Source of the DNA: Rhizobium ecuadorense
GTDB lineage: Bacteria > Pseudomonadota > Alphaproteobacteria > Rhizobiales > Rhizobiaceae
NCBI RefSeq assembly: GCF_001187535.1
Contig: NZ_LFIO01001065.1
Location: 62,001 to 126,000 of the forward strand
Direction of reading: 5' to 3'
DNA: 64,000 bases
The notes under the pieces were generated by a model. The model saw only the letters and a list, made by a program, of their open reading frames with translations. It was not told the DNA's origin and searched no databases. Position 1 is the first letter of the stretch. Every line of letters begins with the position of its first letter. Of this stretch, positions 44,998 to 53,204 are shown in pieces. The position numbers and the translations under genes are program-made.

Positions 44998-46179
44998 ATG
45001 AGCAATTCATCCATCGTCATCGCCAGCGCAGGCCGAACGGCAGTCGGCTCGTTCAACGGCGCTTTCGCAGCGGTTCCCGCGCATGAGCTCGGCGCGGTCG
45101 TCATCAAGGGTGCGCTCGCTCGCGCCGGCGTCGATGCCGGCGAGGTCGATGAGGTGATCCTCGGCCAGGTGCTCTCCGCCGGCGAGGGGCAGAACCCGGC
45201 CCGCCAGGCGGCGATAAAGGCCGGCGTTCCGAAAGAAGCGACGGCCTGGGGCGTCAACCAGCTCTGCGGTTCGGGGCTGCGCGCCGTCGCGCTCGGCATG
45301 CAGCAGATCGCCACCGGCGACGCCAAGATCATCGTTGCCGGCGGCCAGGAATCCATGTCGATGGCGCCGCATGCCATGCACCTGCGCGGCGGCGTCAAGA
45401 TGGGCGACGCGAAGATGGTCGACACGATGATCAAGGACGGCCTGACGGACGCCTTCCACGGTTACCACATGGGTATCACCGCCGAGAATATCGCGCGTCA
45501 GTGGCAGCTTTCGCGCGACGAGCAGGATCAGTTCGCCGTCGCCTCGCAGAACAAGGCGGAAGCGGCGCAGAAGGCCGGCCGCTTTGCCGACGAGATCATC
45601 CCCTATGTCATCCAGACGCGTAAGGGCGACGTGACCGTCGATGCCGACGAATATATCCGCCACGGCGCCACGCTGGAGGCGATGGGCAAGCTGCGCCCGG
45701 CCTTCGACAAGGAGGGCACGGTGACGGCCGCGAATGCCTCCGGCCTCAACGACGGTGCCGCCGCAGCGGTGCTGATGAGCGAAGCGGAAGCGGTCCGGCG
45801 CGGCATCCAGCCGCTCGCCCGCATCGTTTCCTGGGCAACGGCGGGCGTCGATCCTTCCATCATGGGCACCGGCCCGATCCCGGCTTCCCGCAAGGCGCTC
45901 GAAAGAGCCGGCTGGTCGGTCGGCGATCTCGATCTCGTCGAAGCCAACGAGGCTTTTGCGGCGCAGGCCTGCGCCGTCACCAAGGATCTCGGATGGGATC
46001 CTGCGATCGTCAACGTCAACGGCGGGGCGATCGCCATCGGCCATCCGATCGGCGCTTCCGGCGCGCGTGTTCTCAACACGCTGTTGTTCGAAATGAAGCG
46101 CCGCGGCGCCAAGAAGGGCCTGGCCACGCTTTGCATCGGCGGCGGCATGGGTGTCGCCATGTGCTTCGAAGCACTTTAA
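44998..46179 (+). CDS. phbA: Acetyl-CoA C-acetyltransferase (beta-ketothiolase)
   Basis: A 393-residue biosynthetic thiolase that joins two acetyl-CoA to acetoacetyl-CoA, the first step of polyhydroxybutyrate synthesis. Active-site residues are Cys90 (NQLCGSG), His349 (AIGHPIG) and Cys379 (TLCIGGGMG). GAGGAG at 44985-44990 supports the ATG at 44998; the upstream start at 44971 would overlap the inverted repeat. It is followed after 68 bp by phbB. Confidence 0.96.
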   Translation: MSNSSIVIASAGRTAVGSFNGAFAAVPAHELGAVVIKGALARAGVDAGEVDEVILGQVLSAGEGQNPARQAAIKAGVPKEATAWGVNQLCGSGLRAVALGMQQIATGDAKIIVAGGQESMSMAPHAMHLRGGVKMGDAKMVDTMIKDGLTDAFHGYHMGITAENIARQWQLSRDEQDQFAVASQNKAEAAQKAGRFADEIIPYVIQTRKGDVTVDADEYIRHGATLEAMGKLRPAFDKEGTVTAANASGLNDGAAAAVLMSEAEAVRRGIQPLARIVSWATAGVDPSIMGTGPIPASRKALERAGWSVGDLDLVEANEAFAAQACAVTKDLGWDPAIVNVNGGAIAIGHPIGASGARVLNTLLFEMKRRGAKKGLATLCIGGGMGVAMCFEAL

Positions 46180-46247
46180 ACAGCATACGATCCGTCGTTG
46201 ATTGAAAATCCCGCCACGGCGGGGCGAAAACAAAAAGGGAGCGGAAC

Positions 46248-46973
46248 ATGAGCAGAGTGGCTTTGGTCACCGGGGGGACACGCGGCATCGGCGCGGCCAT
46301 ATCCGTAGCGCTGAAAAACGCCGGATACAGGGTTGCCGCCAATTATGCCGGCAACGACGAGAAAGCCAGAGCCTTTCACGAGGCCACCGGCGTTCCGGTG
46401 TTCAAATGGGATGTTTCGGATTACGCCGCTTGCGGCGAAGGGATCGCCAGGATCGAAAGCGAGATCGGGCCGGTCGAAGTGCTTGTCAACAATGCCGGCA
46501 TCACCCGCGACGCGATGTTCCATAAAATGACGCCGCAGCAGTGGCACGAGGTGATCAATACCAACCTCACCGGCCTGTTCAACATGACGCATCAGGTCTG
46601 GACCGGCATGCGCGACCGCAGCTTCGGCCGCATCGTCAATATCTCGTCGATCAATGGCCAGAAGGGCCAGATGGGTCAGGCGAATTATTCGGCGGCCAAG
46701 GCCGGCGATCTCGGCTTCACCAAGGCGCTGGCCCAGGAAGGGGCGGCCAAGAACATCACCGTCAACGCCATCTGCCCCGGTTACATCGGAACCGAGATGG
46801 TGCTCGCCGTGCCGGAGAAGGTGCTGAACGAACGCATCATTCCGCAGATCCCGGTCGGCCGTCTCGGCGAGCCTGAGGAGATCGCGCGCTGCGTCACCTT
46901 CCTCGCTTCCGACGATGCCGGCTTCATCACCGGTTCGACGCTGACGGCCAATGGTGGGCAGTTCTTCGTCTAA
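46248..46973 (+). CDS. phbB: Acetoacetyl-CoA reductase (NADPH)
   Basis: A 241-residue short-chain dehydrogenase reducing acetoacetyl-CoA to (R)-3-hydroxybutyryl-CoA. The Rossmann motif TGGTRGIG is at residues 8-15, NNAG at 81-84, and the catalytic triad is Ser134, Tyr147, Lys151 (YSAAK). GGGAGCGG precedes the ATG. It forms an operon with phbA; the polymerase phbC is not in this window. Confidence 0.95.
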   Translation: MSRVALVTGGTRGIGAAISVALKNAGYRVAANYAGNDEKARAFHEATGVPVFKWDVSDYAACGEGIARIESEIGPVEVLVNNAGITRDAMFHKMTPQQWHEVINTNLTGLFNMTHQVWTGMRDRSFGRIVNISSINGQKGQMGQANYSAAKAGDLGFTKALAQEGAAKNITVNAICPGYIGTEMVLAVPEKVLNERIIPQIPVGRLGEPEEIARCVTFLASDDAGFITGSTLTANGGQFFV

Positions 46974-47000
46974 GCAAGCCTGAAAATCGGAATCGATTTG

Positions 47001-47041
47001 AAAGCGATAGCGTGTCCTGCCGGATGCGCTATCGCTTTTTG
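47001..47041 (+). terminator. Rho-independent terminator of phbAB
   Basis: A 12-bp perfect stem AAAGCGATAGCG / CGCTATCGCTTT with loop GTGTCCTGCCGGATG-like sequence, followed by TTTTTG. It starts 27 bp after the phbB stop. Confidence 0.85.
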
Positions 47042-47065
47042 TATGGATGCGCCCCCTGAGGAGGT

Positions 47066-47224
47066 TCAGGAGCGGTCGCCGGCGTTCGGGTGACGCCGTG
47101 GCGGAATCTTGACCGGCACGCGCTGCGGCGAGCGATCCTGGCCGCGAAGAGCTGAGATTGCGGTTGTCAGGAAAGCCAAGGCGATGAGAATGGCGACGGT
47201 GGAATTCAGGAAAATCTGACCCAT
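47066..47224 (-). CDS. Small single-pass membrane protein, 52 aa
   Basis: A 52-residue protein beginning MGQIFLNSTVAILIALAF. Residues 8-25 form one membrane helix; the tail is basic and proline-rich (SPQRVPVKIPPRRHPNAGDRS), so the topology should be N-out, C-in. AAGGAACG sits 6-8 bp before the ATG on the minus strand, which makes translation likely. No family recognised. It lies downstream of the minus-strand stress-type gene pair but behind that pair's terminator, so it must use another promoter. Confidence 0.6.
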   Translation of the reverse strand: MGQIFLNSTVAILIALAFLTTAISALRGQDRSPQRVPVKIPPRRHPNAGDRS

Positions 47225-47359
47225 GGAAACGTTCCTTGCGGATGCGCCCGGCGGCTTCGCCTGCCCACTGCGCTCATGAAGGAAATATGCGCCTGCCTGA
47301 CGGAGGTCGGTAGGTTTGGCTTTCGCGACCGATCGTCAACACCGTGTTGACAGGCGGGC

Positions 47360-47388
47360 AAAAAAGAACGGGCGCCGAAGCGCCCGTT
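47360..47388 (-). terminator. Rho-independent terminator of the lipoprotein gene
   Basis: On the minus strand: 9-bp stem AACGGGCGC / GCGCCCGTT with a TTCG loop, then CTTTTTT. It lies 26 bp after the glycine-zipper gene stop. Confidence 0.85.
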
Positions 47389-47413
47389 GGGAAGTCCGAT
47401 ATGCTCTTGCCGG

Positions 47414-47674
47414 TCAGTAGCGGCAACGAGCCTCGTAGCGGCGGCCGTAGCGGTCGCGATAGACGCAGTAGCCGCGGCGTTCGACCGACTGGCCGATGAG
47501 GGCGCCGGTCAAACCGCCGGCAACGGCGCCGACGGCTGCACCACCCCAGCTGTTGGTGACGACACCACCGATGACCGCGCCCGTGCCGGCGCCGATCGCA
47601 GTGCCCTGCTCGGTCGCTGTGCAGGATGCCAGAGCGCCGACGAGCGCACCAATAAGAACAATCTTCTTCATCAT
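47414..47674 (-). CDS. Glycine-zipper small lipoprotein
   Basis: An 86-residue envelope protein. MMKKIVLIGALVGALASC is a lipoprotein signal with lipobox LASC (Cys18). The mature part has a glycine-zipper stretch (GAGTGAVIGGVVTNSWGGAAVGAVAGGLTGALIG), which packs in membranes, and ends with an arginine/tyrosine-rich tail with two Cys (GYCVYRDRYGRRYEARC). GGGGAG is 7 bp before the ATG at 47674; the longer frame to 47725 overlaps the upstream gene. It is 28 bp behind the DUF3309 gene and is probably co-transcribed. Function unknown; family members are linked to envelope stress. Confidence 0.8.
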   Translation of the reverse strand: MMKKIVLIGALVGALASCTATEQGTAIGAGTGAVIGGVVTNSWGGAAVGAVAGGLTGALIGQSVERRGYCVYRDRYGRRYEARCRY

Positions 47675-47702
47675 GTCGTAACTCCCCAGGTTTGTTTGGC
47701 CT

Positions 47703-47858
47703 TTAGATGCGGCCCATGAGTACAAGGATAATGATAATCACGAGAACTAGCCCCAAACCGCCAGAAGGTCCATAGCCCCAGCCACGGCTATAACCCCAAT
47801 TCGGTAAGGCTCCGATCAAGAGCAGAATGAGGATCACAAGAAGTATCGTGCCAAGCAT
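47703..47858 (-). CDS. DUF3309 family small membrane protein, 51 aa
   Basis: A 51-residue protein MLGTILLVILILLLIGALPN... with two hydrophobic segments (2-18 and 34-48) joined by the aromatic and glycine-rich hinge WGYSRGWGYGPSGG, the exact pattern of DUF3309. AAGGAAA is well placed before the ATG. An EcfG-type promoter lies 43 bp upstream, so it is probably induced in the general stress response. Its molecular role is unknown. The lipoprotein gene follows 28 bp later. Confidence 0.8.
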   Translation of the reverse strand: MLGTILLVILILLLIGALPNWGYSRGWGYGPSGGLGLVLVIIIILVLMGRI

Positions 47859-47900
47859 GGTGTGTTTCCTTCATTTCATCCGCAATTTGAATGGACGAGA

Positions 47901-47925
47901 AACACACATTGGCGATTTTTGTTCC
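47901..47925 (-). promoter_or_regulatory. EcfG/RpoE2-type promoter before the DUF3309 gene
   Basis: On the minus strand GGAAC (47925-47921), 16 bp, then TGTT (47904-47901). It differs from GGAAC-N16-CGTT at one base and fits the looser Sinorhizobium form GGAAC-N18-TT. Distance to the ATG is 43 bp, with AAGGAAA between. Confidence 0.5.
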
Positions 47926-48014
47926 CGGTTGAGCCAGGAAATGTGACGCGCCTTGACCTGCGCCGCATCGAAATTTGCTTGTATGGTAAAAAAATTATTT
48001 GAATACAATATGTT

Positions 48015-48490
48015 GCGGTGAACAAAGCGGGAAGGTCCCGATGTCGCCGATTCGTCAGCGATTCGTTCCGTTTTTGATCGGGACGCCCTCGTCGACCATT
48101 CGATCTTAACGGAATCTGAATCCGCCTTCCTGGAGATTAATGCCGATGGATAAGGCGGACCGGGGAAAGCCATCGGCGATCCGCATCTAGCGCACGGACT
48201 GAATTTCGCCACCAGATGTGGCCGTGAACGAAAGGCGAAAACGGCAGGGTCAGCGATTCGTCGCCGATTCGTTCCGGCTTTGGTCGGGAGGTTAATTTCG
48301 GGCACAATTTTCGATTGTCCGCCGGCGGACGGAATCATTGTTCGCGACGACGAAAATGCGAAGAGGAGGGAGTCCGGCGATTCAGCATCTAGTGGGAAAA
48401 AGTGATTCAAAATCAATACTTAGCCGTGAACAAAAGCTGAATCAGCAGGAGTCAGCGATTCGTCGCTGATTCGTTCTCACGCTGTTCCGA
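48015..48490. repeat. Degenerate tandem repeat, about 204-bp period
   Basis: A 68-69 bp core occurs three times at 48015-48083, 48221-48289 and 48423-48490. Shared parts are GTGAAC near the start and GCGATTCGTCGCCGATTCGT in the middle, followed by a GTTCCG-like end. The spacers are also related: GGCGATCCGCATCTAG near 48175 matches GGCGATTCAGCATCTAG near 48377. So the whole unit, not only the core, was duplicated. Confidence 0.75.
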
Positions 48491-48519
48491 ATCGCAGATC
48501 CGGGCGCTCGGCGTGACTC
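48049..48519. promoter_or_regulatory. Cluster of 16 GANTC (CcrM) methylation sites
   Basis: GANTC starts at 48049, 48060, 48112, 48118, 48255, 48266, 48332, 48370, 48379, 48404, 48439, 48449, 48457, 48468, 48489 and 48515. About two would be expected in 471 bp by base composition. CcrM of alphaproteobacteria methylates this motif in a cell-cycle-dependent way. The cluster ends 132 bp before the chosen helicase start. Confidence 0.7.
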
Positions 48520-48651
48520 GCAAAGGTCGTATTCCCCGATGCATTTTGAAATCTGCCCTTGCGTTTGTGGCGGCGGCTGTCCATGTGTTCTCTGGCTTCC
48601 CTCGCGGAAGCACTCTATTCCTGGGGGCTGCCTGCCTCATTTGCATGGACC

Positions 48652-51600
48652 ATGACTCTGACTTCGCAGCCGATGATTTTGAGCGGACGCGGTGTAACCG
48701 CGGTGCTTGGGCCGACCAATACCGGTAAGACCCATTATGCCATCGAGCGCATGGTTGCGCACGGGACCGGCGTGATCGGCCTGCCGCTGAGGCTGCTGGC
48801 GCGCGAGGTCTATACGCGAGTGGTGGAGAAGGTCGGCGCGCAGAATGTGGCGCTGGTCACCGGTGAGGAAAAGATTTCGCCGCCCAATGCGCGTTTTTCG
48901 GTCTGCACCGTCGAGGCGATGCCGCGCGAAACCAAGGCCGCCTTCGTCGCGATCGACGAGGTGCAGCTCGCCGGCGATCTCGAGCGCGGCCATATCTTCA
49001 CCGACCGCATCCTGCATCTTCGCGGCCGCGAGGAAACGCTGCTGCTTGGTGCTGCGACGATGCAGCCGATCCTGCAGCAGCTCCTGCCCGGCATCACGAT
49101 CGTCGAGCGGCCGCGGCTTTCGCATCTCTTTTATGCCGGGCAGAAGAAGATCACCCGGCTGCCGCAGCGCTCGGCCATCGTCGCCTTCTCGGCCGACGAG
49201 GTCTATGCCATCGCCGAGCTCATCCGCCGGCAGCGCGGCGGCGCGGCCGTCGTGCTCGGCGCACTCAGCCCGCGCACCCGCAATGCGCAGGTGGCGCTTT
49301 ATCAGGCCGGCGATGTCGAATATCTGGTGGCGACCGATGCGATCGGCATGGGCCTCAACCTCGATGTCGATCACGTCGCCTTCGCCCAGGACCGGAAATT
49401 CGACGGCTACCAGTTCCGCAATCTCAATCCGGGCGAACTCGGCCAGATCGCCGGGCGTGCCGGGCGGCACGTGCGCGACGGTACTTTCGGCGTCACCGGG
49501 CAGGTTTCGCCCTTCGACGAGGAACTGGTGCAGCGCATCGAGGGGCACGAATTCGACAACGTCAAGGTTTTGCAGTGGCGCACGACCGAGATGGACTTCT
49601 CCTCGATTCAATCCTTGCGGACAAGCCTTGAGGCGGGGCCGCGCGTGCCAGGGCTGACGCGGGCGCTGCCTGCGGTCGACCAGCAGGCGCTCGAACAGCT
49701 TTCGCGTTATCCCGAGGTCATCGACCTTGCCGACAGGCCGGCCCGCGTCGAAAAACTCTGGGAGGCTTGCGCGCTTCCCGACTATCGGCGTATCACCCCG
49801 GCACAACATGCCGATCTTATCTCGACCCTCTTTTCCGATCTCGTCCGCTATGGCACGGTGAATGAGCAATTTCTTGCGGAGCAGGTTCATCGTTCCGATC
49901 GGACAGATGGGGAAATTGACACGCTTTCGGCGCGAATCGCGCAGATAAGAACCTGGACTTATGTTTCGAATCGGCCTGGTTGGCTTGCCGATCCGACACA
50001 CTGGCAGGAAAAGACGCGGGAAATCGAAGATCGATTGTCCGACGCGTTACATGAAAGGTTGACGAAACGCTTTGTTGATCGCAGGACATCTGTGCTCATG
50101 AAGCGCCTGAGAGAGAATGCGATGCTGGAAGCTGAAATCAGTGTGAATGGCGATGTCTTCGTTGAAGGACATCATGTAGGGCAATTGAGCGGATTCCGTT
50201 TCACGCCGGTGGCGGGAACGGACGGACCGGATGCCAAGGCGGTTCAGGCTGCGTCGCAGAAAGCGCTTGCGCTCGAATTCGAGGCCCGCGCGGCGCGAAT
50301 CCATGCGGCCGGCAACAGCGACCTGGCGATCGGCTCGGATGGGTTGATCCGTTGGATCGGCGACCCGGTGGCGCGGCTTTCGGGTAGCGATCACGTCATG
50401 CGTCCACGCGTGATTCTGCTGGCCGACGAACAGTTGACGGGCAATGCCCGCGATCATGTCTCCGCCCGTGTCGAACGCTTCGTCAATCATCATATCAGCA
50501 CGGTGCTGAAGCCGCTCGACGATCTGTCGCGCGCCGAGGACCTGCAGGGCCTGGCCAAGGGGCTGGCCTTCCAGCTCGTCGAGAATCTCGGCGTGCTGTT
50601 CCGCCGCGACGTGACCGAGGAAGTCAAGTCCCTCGACCAGGAGGCGCGCGCCTCGATGCGCCGCTACGGCGTGCGTTTCGGCGCTTATCATATTTTCGTG
50701 CCGGCGCTTCTGAAGCCGGCGCCGGCCGAGCTCATCACGCTGCTCTGGGCGCTGAAGAACGACGGTCTGGACAAGCCGGGCTACGGCGATCTCATTCCGG
50801 TGCTTGCGGCCGGGCGGACCTCCGTCGTCACCGATCCGAGCTTCGAGCGGATGTTCTACAAGCTCGCCGGCTTCCGCTTCCTCGGCAAGCGCGCCGTGCG
50901 CATCGACATCCTCGAACGGCTTGCCGATATCATCCGGCCGCTGCTGCAGTGGAAGCCAGGTCAGGCAAATCGCCCGGAGGGCGCCTATGACGGCCGCCGC
51001 TTCACGACGACGACGGCGATGCTGTCGATCCTCGGTGCGACGCTTGAGGACATGGAAGAAATCCTCAAGGGTCTCGGCTATCGCGCCGATGCCGTGAAGG
51101 CGGAAGAGGCATCGGCACATCTTGCGACGCAGGATGCGGCCTCAGTGCCGGCCGCCACCGCGGAAACGCCTGCCGACGAGACAGCCGAAAAGGCCGATCA
51201 CGACGATGCCGACGGCGAGACTGCTGCCGAGCCATCCGCAACCGAGGCGGCTTCGGCTGATGTCGACACGCCCGTGGTGGACGCGGCCGAAACCACCGCT
51301 GCTGACGATGCGATCGAGACATCCGCTCCCGCGGAAACGGCATCCGCCCCTGAGGAAGCGGCATCCGCTTCCGGGGAAGCCGGCGAGCCGGTGGAACCGA
51401 AGCCGGTTCTTCTGTGGCGTCTCGGCGGCCGCAACGACAATCAGCGCCAGGCGCGCGGCGGGCATGGCGAACGCCGTGGCGGCCAGGGCCAGGAGCGCGG
51501 TCAGAACCAGGAACGCGGCGACCGCAATCGCCGGCCGGGCGGCGGTGAAGGCGGCGAGGGCAATCGCGGCGGCGAAGGCCGCGACAATAATCGTCACAAC

Positions 51601-51870
51601 CGCGGCAAGGACGGCGGCGGCCGCGATAGCGGCCGGCCGCAGCAGGCAAGAGGCGACCGCAACAACCAGCCACGGGGCGACCAGCCGCGCGGCGACCGGC
51701 AGGACCGCAAGGATCGCGGCGAGCGCAATGACCGCAACGATCGCAACAACAACCGCGGCGGTTCGCAGCCGCTGCGCTTCGAGGCCAAGCCGCCGCGCAA
51801 GGAGAAACCGATCGATCCGGATTCACCTTTCGCCAAGCTCGCGGCTCTCAAGGAGCAGATGAAGAAGTAA
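48652..51870 (+). CDS. SUV3-like DExH RNA helicase with arginine/glycine-rich tail
   Basis: A 1072-residue helicase related to the mitochondrial degradosome helicase SUV3. Walker A is GPTNTGKTHYA near residue 20, the DExH-type box reads AIDEVQLAGD, and the C-terminal RecA motifs are ATDAIGMGLNLD and GQIAGRAGRH. Residues to about 800 are folded. After that comes an Ala/Glu/Asp-rich linker (about 805-920) and a disordered Arg/Gly/Asn/Asp-rich tail (about 925-1045) of RGDRNN- and GGEG-like repeats, ending in a conserved PFAKLAALKEQMKK. It probably acts in RNA turnover or ribosome assembly. The start is uncertain: ATG 48652 is chosen, ATG 48673 (MILSGRG) fits family N-termini as well, and neither has a clear Shine-Dalgarno. 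Confidence 0.88.
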   Translation: MTLTSQPMILSGRGVTAVLGPTNTGKTHYAIERMVAHGTGVIGLPLRLLAREVYTRVVEKVGAQNVALVTGEEKISPPNARFSVCTVEAMPRETKAAFVAIDEVQLAGDLERGHIFTDRILHLRGREETLLLGAATMQPILQQLLPGITIVERPRLSHLFYAGQKKITRLPQRSAIVAFSADEVYAIAELIRRQRGGAAVVLGALSPRTRNAQVALYQAGDVEYLVATDAIGMGLNLDVDHVAFAQDRKFDGYQFRNLNPGELGQIAGRAGRHVRDGTFGVTGQVSPFDEELVQRIEGHEFDNVKVLQWRTTEMDFSSIQSLRTSLEAGPRVPGLTRALPAVDQQALEQLSRYPEVIDLADRPARVEKLWEACALPDYRRITPAQHADLISTLFSDLVRYGTVNEQFLAEQVHRSDRTDGEIDTLSARIAQIRTWTYVSNRPGWLADPTHWQEKTREIEDRLSDALHERLTKRFVDRRTSVLMKRLRENAMLEAEISVNGDVFVEGHHVGQLSGFRFTPVAGTDGPDAKAVQAASQKALALEFEARAARIHAAGNSDLAIGSDGLIRWIGDPVARLSGSDHVMRPRVILLADEQLTGNARDHVSARVERFVNHHISTVLKPLDDLSRAEDLQGLAKGLAFQLVENLGVLFRRDVTEEVKSLDQEARASMRRYGVRFGAYHIFVPALLKPAPAELITLLWALKNDGLDKPGYGDLIPVLAAGRTSVVTDPSFERMFYKLAGFRFLGKRAVRIDILERLADIIRPLLQWKPGQANRPEGAYDGRRFTTTTAMLSILGATLEDMEEILKGLGYRADAVKAEEASAHLATQDAASVPAATAETPADETAEKADHDDADGETAAEPSATEAASADVDTPVVDAAETTAADDAIETSAPAETASAPEEAASASGEAGEPVEPKPVLLWRLGGRNDNQRQARGGHGERRGGQGQERGQNQERGDRNRRPGGGEGGEGNRGGEGRDNNRHNRGKDGGGRDSGRPQQARGDRNNQPRGDQPRGDRQDRKDRGERNDRNDRNNNRGGSQPLRFEAKPPRKEKPIDPDSPFAKLAALKEQMKK

Positions 51871-51872
51871 TC

Positions 51873-52277
51873 ATGAGCGCGGAGACACAGCCGACAAGCG
51901 GTTCGCGCCAGCGCATCGACAAATGGCTGTTCTTCGCGCGCATGGTGAAGTCGCGCTCACTGGCGCAGAGCCATATCCAATCGGGGCATCTGCGCATCAA
52001 CGGCGAGCGCTGCAATCATCCGAGCCAGATGGTCAAGCCGGGCGACCGGATCGAGCTGACGCTGGAGCGGCGCGATGTGGTTCTCGTCATGCGCCTTGCC
52101 GGCGAGCGGCGCGGCCCCTATGAGGAAGCCCGCCTGCTCTACGACGACCTGTCGCCGCCGCCCGATGAGGCAAAACGCCTCACCCCCTATGAGCAGGCGA
52201 TCCGGGCGACCGGCACGGGGCGTCCGACCAAAAAGGAACGACGCGCAATCGACAGGCTGATGTCGGAGGAGGATTAG
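51873..52277 (+). CDS. S4-domain RNA-binding protein (Hsp15-like)
   Basis: A 134-residue protein with an S4 RNA-binding domain at residues 12-60 (QRIDKWLFFARMVKSRSLAQ, HLRINGERCNHPSQMVKPGDRIEL). Hsp15 of E. coli, the best-studied relative, rescues stalled 50S subunits carrying peptidyl-tRNA. The C-terminal basic tail (GRPTKKERRAID) is typical. It starts 2 bp after the helicase stop, so the two are translationally coupled, which suggests a common role in RNA or ribosome handling. Confidence 0.87.
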   Translation: MSAETQPTSGSRQRIDKWLFFARMVKSRSLAQSHIQSGHLRINGERCNHPSQMVKPGDRIELTLERRDVVLVMRLAGERRGPYEEARLLYDDLSPPPDEAKRLTPYEQAIRATGTGRPTKKERRAIDRLMSEED

Positions 52278-52471
52278 AAAACTCTGCCCGCGGTGGCGGC
52301 GTTTGCAGATCGTTTATCCTTGAAATCCGGCGTTAAAGCCGATAGGTGACTGACAACCTGCCGGAAGCGTGCTTGCCTCCCAAGCCAGCCCACGTTTTTC
52401 CTCCGGCACGGGGATAGGCGCGACGTTCCAGGTTGCCCGGCCCCCATCTGCATGGAATCCTGGAGTTCTTC

Positions 52472-52810
52472 ATGACCTATGTCGTGACCGACAATTGCAT
52501 CAAGTGCAAATACACCGATTGCGTGGAAGTCTGCCCCGTCGACTGCTTCTATGAGGGCGAGAATTTCCTCGTCATTCATCCCGACGAATGCATCGATTGC
52601 GGCGTCTGCGAACCCGAATGTCCCGCCGAGGCGATCAAGCCCGATACCGAGCCGGGCCTCGACAAATGGCTGAAGATCAACACCGAATACGCCTCCATCT
52701 GGCCGAATATCACGGTCAAGAAGGATCCGTTGCCGGAGGCCAAGGAGATGGATGGCGAGACCGGAAAGTTCGAGAAATATTTCTCCGAGAAACCCGGTTC
52801 CGGCGATTGA
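52472..52810 (+). CDS. fdxA: 7Fe-8S ferredoxin FdxA
   Basis: A 112-residue electron carrier. Cys9, Cys17 and Cys50 fit the [3Fe-4S] cluster, and Cys21, Cys40, Cys43 and Cys46 the [4Fe-4S] cluster, the spacing of Azotobacter FdI-type ferredoxins. The tail ([25 protein letters not shown]) is characteristic of FdxA. TGGAG is 6 bp before the ATG at 52472. It follows the S4 gene by 194 bp and precedes carD, a gene order I recall as common in Rhizobiales. Confidence 0.95.
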   Translation: MTYVVTDNCIKCKYTDCVEVCPVDCFYEGENFLVIHPDECIDCGVCEPECPAEAIKPDTEPGLDKWLKINTEYASIWPNITVKKDPLPEAKEMDGETGKFEKYFSEKPGSGD

Positions 52811-53204
52811 GACGGCGCCTGAATTCGGTTGCCGGATTTGGGCGGCTGCGGGGCAAAACGGTTTAAAAGCTGCATGAGGCATATGGGTGACATGTGTTGC
52901 CCGCATGACTCAAGTGAAGCAAATTATTGATTTCCTCATATTTTTATGATAGGTTTTGCATACTGTTCCATTTGTGGCATGACGCATGCCCAAAACCATC
53001 ACGAAAGCAAAACAAATCCGTACGCGGTTTCCGTGACATATCAACGCTTTGAGCGCCGGGTCCCAAGATCGTGCGCAAGAAGTTCTTTGCTTTTGCCCGA
53101 TGGGACCAGAGTGAAGTCACCCGACGGATACTACCGTCTCACCCGGGCCTGACTGACCCGGCTCCGGCCGCCGCCGGAAGCGTAACAGGGAGTTTTTGAA
53201 TAGA
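52811..53204. other. 394-bp intergenic region before carD
   Basis: No gene is supported here. A 68-codon plus-strand frame at 52946 has AT-rich third positions and no ribosome site. Visible structure: GGCAT-N5-ATGCC at 52976-52990. The carD promoter is expected in this stretch; I cannot fix it. Confidence 0.4.

Larger units (their letters stand above)
47859..48651. other. 793-bp intergenic region with stress promoter and GANTC-rich repeats
   Basis: Between the divergent DUF3309 and helicase genes. The left 70 bp hold the EcfG-type promoter; 48015-48519 hold three degenerate repeats and 16 GANTC sites; the rest before the helicase start has no recognisable element. A 181-codon minus-strand frame crosses it but also crosses the promoter and repeats, and I do not accept it as a gene. 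Confidence 0.6.

Noticed and set aside
47221..47235. GGAAC on the minus strand as a stress promoter for the 52-aa gene
   Set aside because: Its -10 partner would fall inside the coding sequence; the bases are part of the ribosome site AAGGAACG.
47871..48416. 181-codon minus-strand frame across the GANTC repeat region
   Set aside because: It overlaps the EcfG-type promoter and two repeat copies, has no ribosome site, and its sequence is only the translated repeat.
52946..53152. 68-codon frame with a CxxC motif before carD
   Set aside because: No ribosome binding site, third codon positions unlike neighbouring genes, and it lies where the carD promoter is expected.
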